Below are positions 5,869 to 9,265 of a stretch of DNA of 9,265 nt, one piece after another. Where the stretch lies: NCBI GenBank assembly GCA_964528085.1, contig CAZGRE010000047.1:1-9265 (forward strand), in the 5' to 3' direction. This stretch comes from B2-G16 sp964528085. Lineage in GTDB: Bacteria; Bipolaricaulota; Bipolaricaulia; UBA7950; UBA9294. The position numbers and the translations under genes were made by a program. The notes beneath the pieces were generated by a model. It saw only the letters and a list, made by a program, of their open reading frames with translations, searched no databases and was not told where the DNA came from. How positions within the stretch are numbered: position 1 is the first letter of the stretch; each line of letters starts with the position of its first letter.

Positions 5869-7164
5869 TCAGCCCTCCTCGTCGATCCGCATCTGCGCGC
5901 CGAGGTCGCGCATCGATGAGACGAACGTCGGGTACGTGATCCGGACCGACTCGGCCCCCACGATCCGGGTCGTCCCGTCTGCGACCAGGCCGGCGACCGC
6001 CAGGGCCATCACGACCCGGTGGTCGTTGTGTCCGTCCACCGTCGCCCCATGGAGCTTGCTCTTCCGTATCACCAGCCCGTCCGGCATCTCTTCGATATCG
6101 GCCCCCATCTTGGCGAGCTCCTCGCACATCACGGCGATCCGATCCGTCTCCTTGATCCGGGCCATCCCCACGTTCTCAAGGACCGTCTCCCCTTCAGCCA
6201 TGCAACCGACAACAGCGAGGATGGGGAGTGCATCCGGCGCGCCGGAGAGGTCGATCCTGATCCCCTGGAGTGTCGCGGTCGGATGGATCGTGAGGCGCCT
6301 CCCCTCGATGTCGAACGAAGCCCCCATTTTCCTGAGGAATTCGAACAGCACCTTGTCGCCTTGCTCATCCGCGAAGTCGAGCCCGTCGATTACGACGTCT
6401 CCGTCCGCTGCGAGGACGGCCGCACAGGCAGGGAACGCTGCGGAGGAGAAGTCGGCCGGGATCGTCCTCTCGAACGGCTGATAGGTCTGCCTCCCCGGGA
6501 TGCTGAAGTTCAAAAGGGCTTCGTTCATGGTTAGCTCGATTCCACATATGCGTAGCCAACCGAGCGTCATTCGGACGTACCCCTTCTCGTTCAACCTTCC
6601 GTCGACGCGGAGGATGGACGGTCCTGCAGCGAGCGGGGAGGCGAGGAGGAGAGGGGTCAAGTAGATCGATGTAGTCCCGTCCACGTCCGCTTCACCCCCA
6701 CGGAGGGGTCCATGGATCGTGATCGGTGCCGTCCCCCCTGGGCCGCTCTCTTTCACGGTCGCTCCGAGCTGTTCGAGGGACCGCAGGAGCGGCCCGAACG
6801 GTCGGGTTCGGATGCTTTCGTCACCGTCGAGGGTGATCGGAGCCCTCCCCGTTCCGGAGACGCCGATGAGGTTGCCGAGGGTCGTTCCCGAGTTTCCCAC
6901 ATCGAGCGATTTCGGAGCGGATGGGAGCCTCCCCCCGATCCCCGCGATCGTCCAGCCGCTCGGCGATCTTTCGACCTTTGCTCCGAGCGCCTCGACACAG
7001 CGGACCGCCGAGAGGGTGTCCGCCGCTTCGAGCGGATTCAACAGGACCGATCTCCCATCGGCGAGCCCCCCCATGATGACCCCGCGGATCGTGTGCGACT
7101 TTGAGGGAGGGATCCTGAGGGATCCATTTAGCTTCGATCGTTCCACCGTGAGGAACACGTTCAC
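5869..7164 (-). CDS. EPSP synthase (AroA) family protein with modified PEP site
   Basis: A 431-residue enolpyruvyl-transferase-fold protein. Canonical AroA joins PEP to shikimate-3-phosphate. Conserved parts are PPSKSHTIRG (19-28, with Lys22 and Arg27), LDVGNSGTTL (87-96), GDESIRTRP (114-122), PADFSSAAF (236-244), APDALPI (309-315, the catalytic Asp), ARIKETDRI (335-343, with the Lys-Glu pair and Arg) and GHNDHRVVMA (378-387). Differences from E. coli residues that contact PEP or S3P are Gly97 for Arg124, Ile167 for Gln171 (TSIYL instead of SSQFL) and Ile409 for Lys411; Glu193 and Met334 also replace Ser197 and Asn336. Gln171 is normally near-invariant; Lys411 is less so. The GTG at 7162-7164 is annotated, but a second GTG at 7156-7158 has better spacing from AAGGGGG. 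Glu-Glu-Gly precedes the stop, which is one base from the aroC-like ATG. It may be a divergent EPSP synthase or act on another acceptor. Confidence 0.86.
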   Translation of the reverse strand: MNVFLTVERSKLNGSLRIPPSKSHTIRGVIMGGLADGRSVLLNPLEAADTLSAVRCVEALGAKVERSPSGWTIAGIGGRLPSAPKSLDVGNSGTTLGNLIGVSGTGRAPITLDGDESIRTRPFGPLLRSLEQLGATVKESGPGGTAPITIHGPLRGGEADVDGTTSIYLTPLLLASPLAAGPSILRVDGRLNEKGYVRMTLGWLRICGIELTMNEALLNFSIPGRQTYQPFERTIPADFSSAAFPACAAVLAADGDVVIDGLDFADEQGDKVLFEFLRKMGASFDIEGRRLTIHPTATLQGIRIDLSGAPDALPILAVVGCMAEGETVLENVGMARIKETDRIAVMCEELAKMGADIEEMPDGLVIRKSKLHGATVDGHNDHRVVMALAVAGLVADGTTRIVGAESVRITYPTFVSSMRDLGAQMRIDEEG

Positions 7165-7167
7165 ATA

Positions 7168-7174
7168 CCCCCTT
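7168..7174 (-). promoter_or_regulatory. Shine-Dalgarno of the aroA-like gene, two GTG starts possible
   Basis: AAGGGGG on the minus strand is 3 nt from GTG 7162-7164 and 9 nt from GTG 7156-7158. The usual spacing favours the second GTG, which would shorten the protein by two residues; the sequence alone does not decide. Confidence 0.5.
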
Positions 7175-7225
7175 CTCGGTCCGCCCCCCGGAGGCCGGAA
7201 CGCGTCCCCCAGGGCTCAGATGGAC

Positions 7226-7284
7226 GAGCCGGCCTGCGGAACAGGGCTACCGAGACCGCGGTATCCCCTGCCTGCAGGCCGCTC
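7226..7284 (-). promoter_or_regulatory. Nested intercistronic RNA hairpin between livK-like and aroA-like genes
   Basis: A 59-nt near-perfect nested inverted repeat starts about 12 nt after the binding-protein stop. Plus-strand arms pair as GAGC (7226-7229) with GCTC (7281-7284), GGCCTGC (7231-7237) with GCAGGCC (7274-7280), CAGGG (7242-7246) with CCCTG (7266-7270), and TACCG (7248-7252) with CGGTA (7259-7263), leaving a 6-nt apical loop and small internal loops. No T-run follows on the minus strand, so a simple intrinsic terminator is unlikely. In binding-protein operons such hairpins commonly protect the receptor mRNA from 3' decay or attenuate transcription, giving more receptor than downstream products. 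That role is inferred here. Confidence 0.7.
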
Positions 7285-7296
7285 GTAACTCCTGGA

Positions 7297-8439
7297 TTAT
7301 TCTTCTTTCGTCGAGATCACCTGGACGATGACCTGCTCGCCGTTCTCGATCTTGACGAGGAAGAAGTCCCGGTCGACCGTTCCGTCCTCCCGATATGACG
7401 TATCGAGGAAGACGCGTGGCTCCATATCCGTCGTTATCGTGTTCTCATGCAGCCATGTGCGCACCAGGTCTTCGTCGAACGCGCCGACCTGCTCGATTGC
7501 CGTCTTGAGCGTGTACACGGCGACATACCCCTTCATCGCGTCGTGCGACGGGACCTCACCGTATAGGAGCTGATACTTGTCGGCGAAGTCCTTGATCGGC
7601 GGGTAGGCGTACGACCAGGTCGCCGCGCCCATCACACCCTCCATCGCCTCTCCTCCCAGGCTGAGGGCGAGGGAGCTGAGGAGGGGGCTGTAGCCGACGA
7701 CCTTGAGGTCGATCCCGAGCGTTCGCAGTTGGATCATGAACCGCGCGTTCTCTTCCTCGTGACCGTAGAGGAAGATCGTGTCGACGCCCATTCCCTGGAT
7801 CCGCGCGATCTCGCCGGCGAAATCCGCCTGCCCGGTCTGGATCGCGATCCCTTCGAATTCGACCCCGTACTTCTCGGCGGCTTCGGACATGATGTCGCGA
7901 CCATCGCTCCCCATCTCGTCGTTCGTGTAGACCATCACCAGCTTGGAGACTCCGAGGTCGGAGGCCATCCACCGGACGAGCCAGGGGAAGACGTTCCGGT
8001 TGATCGGTGACGTCGCGAAGATGTTGTAGTTACCCTGCTCGTATATGGTCGTCGCCGTTGAACCGACGAACTGGATGATCCCCGCCTCCTCGAGTATCTG
8101 CATGTTGGCGATCGTCGAGGAGCTGTAGATCGTGCCGAAGACCGCGAACGGACTCCGGGTTACGGCGTACTGCATCGCTGCGACGGAGACCGGTGGGCGA
8201 CTCTCCGTATCCACGGTGAAGTACTCGATCTGGCGTCCCAGGATCCCTCCGGCGTTGTTGATCTCGTCGAACGCGAGTAGGATCCCGTTGCGCCACTGAG
8301 CCCCGTGGTTTGCACCGCTCCCACTCAGCTCCCAGACGATTCCGAAAGTGACCGTATCATCCTGTGCTATCGCTCCTCCGCCGATCAGAACCAATCCCAA
8401 TGTGACAAGCAAACCAACCAGCATAAACTTGCGGAACAT
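7297..8439 (-). CDS. livK: LivK-type periplasmic substrate-binding protein of HAAT ABC importer
   Basis: A 380-residue type I periplasmic binding protein, the extracytoplasmic receptor delivering ligand to LivH/LivM. Residues 1-25 are a Sec signal peptide (MFRKF, hydrophobic core, AIA cleavage before Gln26); there is no lipobox cysteine, so it should be soluble. Mature motifs include FGIVWELSGSGANHGAQWRN (32-51), AFDEINNAGGILGRQIEY (56-73), the first-lobe ligand loop FVGSTATT (124-131) and LYGHEEENARF (224-234). Where leucine/isoleucine/valine-binding proteins have GPEG with the glutamate that anchors the ligand amino group, this protein reads GYSPLL (249-254), hinting that the ligand may not be an alpha-amino acid; that alignment is by eye. 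ATG 8437-8439 follows GGAGG (8445-8449) by 5 nt. It is the first gene of the operon, downstream of the leader and promoter. The symbol denotes family, not proven substrate. Confidence 0.92.
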   Translation of the reverse strand: MFRKFMLVGLLVTLGLVLIGGGAIAQDDTVTFGIVWELSGSGANHGAQWRNGILLAFDEINNAGGILGRQIEYFTVDTESRPPVSVAAMQYAVTRSPFAVFGTIYSSSTIANMQILEEAGIIQFVGSTATTIYEQGNYNIFATSPINRNVFPWLVRWMASDLGVSKLVMVYTNDEMGSDGRDIMSEAAEKYGVEFEGIAIQTGQADFAGEIARIQGMGVDTIFLYGHEEENARFMIQLRTLGIDLKVVGYSPLLSSLALSLGGEAMEGVMGAATWSYAYPPIKDFADKYQLLYGEVPSHDAMKGYVAVYTLKTAIEQVGAFDEDLVRTWLHENTITTDMEPRVFLDTSYREDGTVDRDFFLVKIENGEQVIVQVISTKEE

Positions 8440-8444
8440 CTAGA

Positions 8445-8449
8445 CCTCC
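8445..8449 (-). promoter_or_regulatory. Shine-Dalgarno of livK-like gene
   Basis: GGAGG on the minus strand lies 5 nt before ATG 8437-8439. The following codons encode a proper signal peptide, which confirms the start. Confidence 0.8.
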
Positions 8450-8502
8450 TTGTTGACCCTTCCTTATGAACCGTAGACCTGCGGTCGATTGAGCGGCTGG
8501 TA

Positions 8503-8661
8503 TCACCCCCTTTCGCTATTAAATTTTGACGGATCGTGTTTCAGGGGATTGGTCTCCGTAAAAGCGAAACGCCCGGCGAATGCCGAGCGTCGTCTCATCG
8601 CAGATCCATCCTCCTGCGAGGGGATCGGTATCAATTTCGACATAGTCAAAATCGGATTCAT
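8503..8661 (-). CDS. Possible 52-codon leader ORF before livK-like gene
   Basis: An open frame of 52 codons begins with ATG (8659-8661) about 18 nt beyond the putative -10 box and ends with TGA at 8503-8505, spanning both leader hairpins. The start has only a weak GTGGA upstream. An internal ATG at 8596-8598 (residue 22, followed by three arginines) has a strong GGAGG (8610-8614) 11 nt before it, giving a 31-residue alternative. The central part is Phe- and Arg-rich (AFAGRFAF). It resembles no family known to me. A leader peptide coupled to the terminator hairpin is conceivable, but a chance frame is equally possible. Confidence 0.22.
   Translation of the reverse strand: MNPILTMSKLIPIPSQEDGSAMRRRSAFAGRFAFTETNPLKHDPSKFNSERG
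8560..8590 (-). terminator. Terminator-like hairpin inside the operon leader
   Basis: On the minus strand ACGCTCGGC and GCCGGGCGT (8582-8590 and 8569-8577) form a 9-bp stem with one G-T wobble around an ATTC loop. TTTCGCTTTT (8569-8560) follows. The T-tract is interrupted and lies only on the minus-strand side, so if active it would stop leftward transcription about 100 nt downstream of the promoter and before the livK-like gene. This placement suits transcription attenuation of the whole operon. Without an alternative antiterminator pairing that I could confirm, the function is inferred. Confidence 0.5.
8598..8619 (-). promoter_or_regulatory. Leader hairpin with GGAGG in its loop
   Basis: TCGCAG and CTGCGA (8614-8619 and 8598-8603) make a perfect 6-bp stem enclosing a 10-nt loop that contains most of a GGAGG sequence. 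It lies just upstream of the terminator-like hairpin in the leader. It may be part of a regulatory RNA structure, or may be incidental; a 6-bp stem alone is weak evidence. Confidence 0.35.
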
Positions 8662-8679
8662 ATATTCCACACGTCAACC

Positions 8680-8708
8680 AATATAGCAGACCTTTTAAAC
8701 TTCGTCAA
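8680..8708 (-). promoter_or_regulatory. Sigma70-type promoter for the livK-aro-cupin-liv operon
   Basis: On the minus strand TTGACG (8703-8708) and TATATT (8680-8685) are separated by exactly 17 bp, close to consensus -35 and -10 boxes. The spacer is A/T-rich relative to its surroundings. Transcription would begin near 8673 and read through a leader of about 230 nt into the livK-like gene. No comparably good promoter was seen within the operon, so all ten genes may depend on this site. Confidence 0.65.
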
Positions 8709-8768
8709 GGGGTGGCCAAACCCCTCCTTAGTGGCGGCCTTGAAAGGGAGAAGACCGAGTCGGAGCGA

Positions 8769-8848
8769 GGAGGTCGCCAATCAGGAAACCTTCGTCCTCA
8801 TCCACGGTGTCGAGGATGGGGAGGCGACCGATCGCTGGAGGTCGCCAA
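8769..8848. repeat. 12-bp direct repeat with complementary short arms
   Basis: GGAGGTCGCCAA occurs at 8769-8780 and 8837-8848. The second copy is preceded by GGCGACC (8823-8829), which pairs with GGTCGCC of either copy, so alternative hairpins are possible. It lies 60-170 bp upstream of the promoter -35 box. Significance is unknown. Confidence 0.45.
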
Positions 8849-9201
8849 GGCTCGCCTCCTCATCACTGCACTCTACCTCGATTATCCCACGTTCAGAGGA
8901 CGAAGCACGATTGGGTTCCTAATCAGCGGACAAGGGTGCCCGGCCGACACCTTCCGCTACAGCGGCCCTTTGCTGGAAAGACAAACCCAACTCTTAAGTT
9001 TTACACCCTTAATCGGTGTGCTTCAGGATGAAAAACCGACCACGAATGAGAGGAAATTGCCCCGGCTCGGCGATCTTGCGGATTGCAACACCGTCGGATG
9101 TTCAAGTGGCTCCCCGTGAAGGACTACCTTCGAACTCGGCACGGTTTGTTGATTCCGAGCACGACTAATTGTAGAAGCTTGTGATCTTTAGGCGGATGAC
9201 C

Positions 9202-9235
9202 CGAAGTGCTGTATTGTCGGAAGAACAGCACTTCG
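9202..9235. repeat. Perfect 11-bp inverted repeat with 12-nt spacer
   Basis: CGAAGTGCTGT (9202-9212) is exactly complementary to ACAGCACTTCG (9225-9235). No T-run follows on either strand. A partial copy of its right arm region, GAAGAACAG, is at both 9220-9228 and 9256-9264. It could be a Rho-assisted or T-less terminator of a gene beyond the right edge, a repressor operator, or an end of a small repeat element. Confidence 0.7.
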
Positions 9236-9265
9236 CGCAAACTAATTGATGTACTGAAGAACAGG

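Larger units (their letters stand above)
8709..9265. other. 557-base stretch with no recognisable gene
   Basis: I see no protein family in any frame. Open frames exist on the plus strand, notably GTG 8712 to 9119 (135 codons). They have Arg/Ser/Gly-rich translations without motifs, poor ribosome sites and heavy mutual overlap, so they look like chance. The final 260 bases are less GC-rich than the operon. No tRNA, rRNA, tmRNA or RNase P RNA core motif was seen by eye. The stretch may be upstream regulatory DNA, a decayed gene or remnant of a mobile element, or a structured RNA not obvious from primary sequence. Confidence 0.6.

Noticed and set aside
3192..7164. Calling the three genes simply aroD, aroC and aroA of the normal shikimate pathway
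   Set aside because: Family membership is clear, but catalytic or substrate-contact residues differ in all three and the genomic context is a transporter operon, so standard symbols would overstate the function.
7226..7284. tRNA or intrinsic terminator
   Set aside because: The nested stems do not form a cloverleaf with anticodon and T-loop motifs, and no T-run follows on the transcribed strand, so neither call is supported.
8503..8690. T-box or known amino-acid riboswitch leader
   Set aside because: No T-box core (AGGGTGG-type sequence) or other familiar riboswitch core was found between the promoter and the livK-like gene.
8536..8922. Plus-strand 128-codon open frame across the promoter and leader
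   Set aside because: It runs antisense through the leader and promoter of the livK-like gene, shows no recognisable domain, and is probably chance.
8712..9119. Plus-strand 135-codon open frame with GTG start
   Set aside because: No motif or family resemblance, Arg/Ser/Gly-rich mixed composition, weak ribosome site and two other overlapping plus-strand frames of similar size. Kept only as a remark in the intergenic entry.
9202..9265. CRISPR array fragment
   Set aside because: Only one inverted repeat and two copies of a 9-mer are present; there are no regularly spaced repeats of 23-40 nt.

Overview
This window is almost entirely one leftward (minus-strand) operon from an uncultured-looking bacterium. 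The genes have moderately high GC, favour ATC/GAG/CTC codons, use GGAGG-type ribosome binding sites and start at ATG, GTG or TTG. The first gene encodes a binding protein with a classical signal peptide, so the cell exports a soluble periplasmic-type receptor. I cannot place the species. A deep-branching, possibly thermophilic lineage (for example Bipolaricaulota/Acetothermia-like) is only a guess.

Layout in transcription order (right to left): 8709-9265 is a region without a recognisable gene, containing a perfect 11-bp inverted repeat. A strong sigma70-like promoter (8680-8708) follows. A leader of about 230 nt carries a small hairpin around a GGAGG, a terminator-like hairpin and a possible small ORF. 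Then comes a LivK-type substrate-binding protein (7297-8439), a 59-nt nested hairpin (7226-7284), an AroA-like enolpyruvyl transferase (5869-7164), an AroC-like chorismate synthase homologue (4761-5867), two tandem paralogous cupins (4365-4760 and 3920-4342), an AroD-like type I dehydroquinate dehydratase homologue (3192-3923), two permeases LivH and LivM, and two ATPases LivG and LivF (LivF runs off the left edge). From aroA onward most genes abut or overlap by a few bases; the largest gaps are 10 and 22 nt.

The main observation is that five metabolic genes sit inside a HAAT-family (branched-chain amino acid type) ABC importer operon, between the receptor and its permeases. All three shikimate-pathway homologues also lack residues that are key in the canonical enzymes. 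The AroD homologue keeps the Schiff-base lysine but has Glu where the catalytic His belongs. The AroC homologue reads GEAFG instead of GESHG and GRANGRE instead of GRSSARE. The AroA homologue lacks the equivalents of E. coli Arg124, Gln171 and Lys411. My inference is that this is not an ordinary aromatic amino acid operon but a repurposed, shikimate-like enzyme set coupled to import of a small, perhaps cyclic polyhydroxy acid or aromatic, compound, with the cupins as accessory enzymes. No family named here proves that chemistry; it is a hypothesis.

A separate oddity is LivG. It appears to have lost about ten residues, in frame, immediately after the Walker B aspartate, removing the catalytic glutamate and the D-loop, while LivF retains all ATPase motifs seen in the window.
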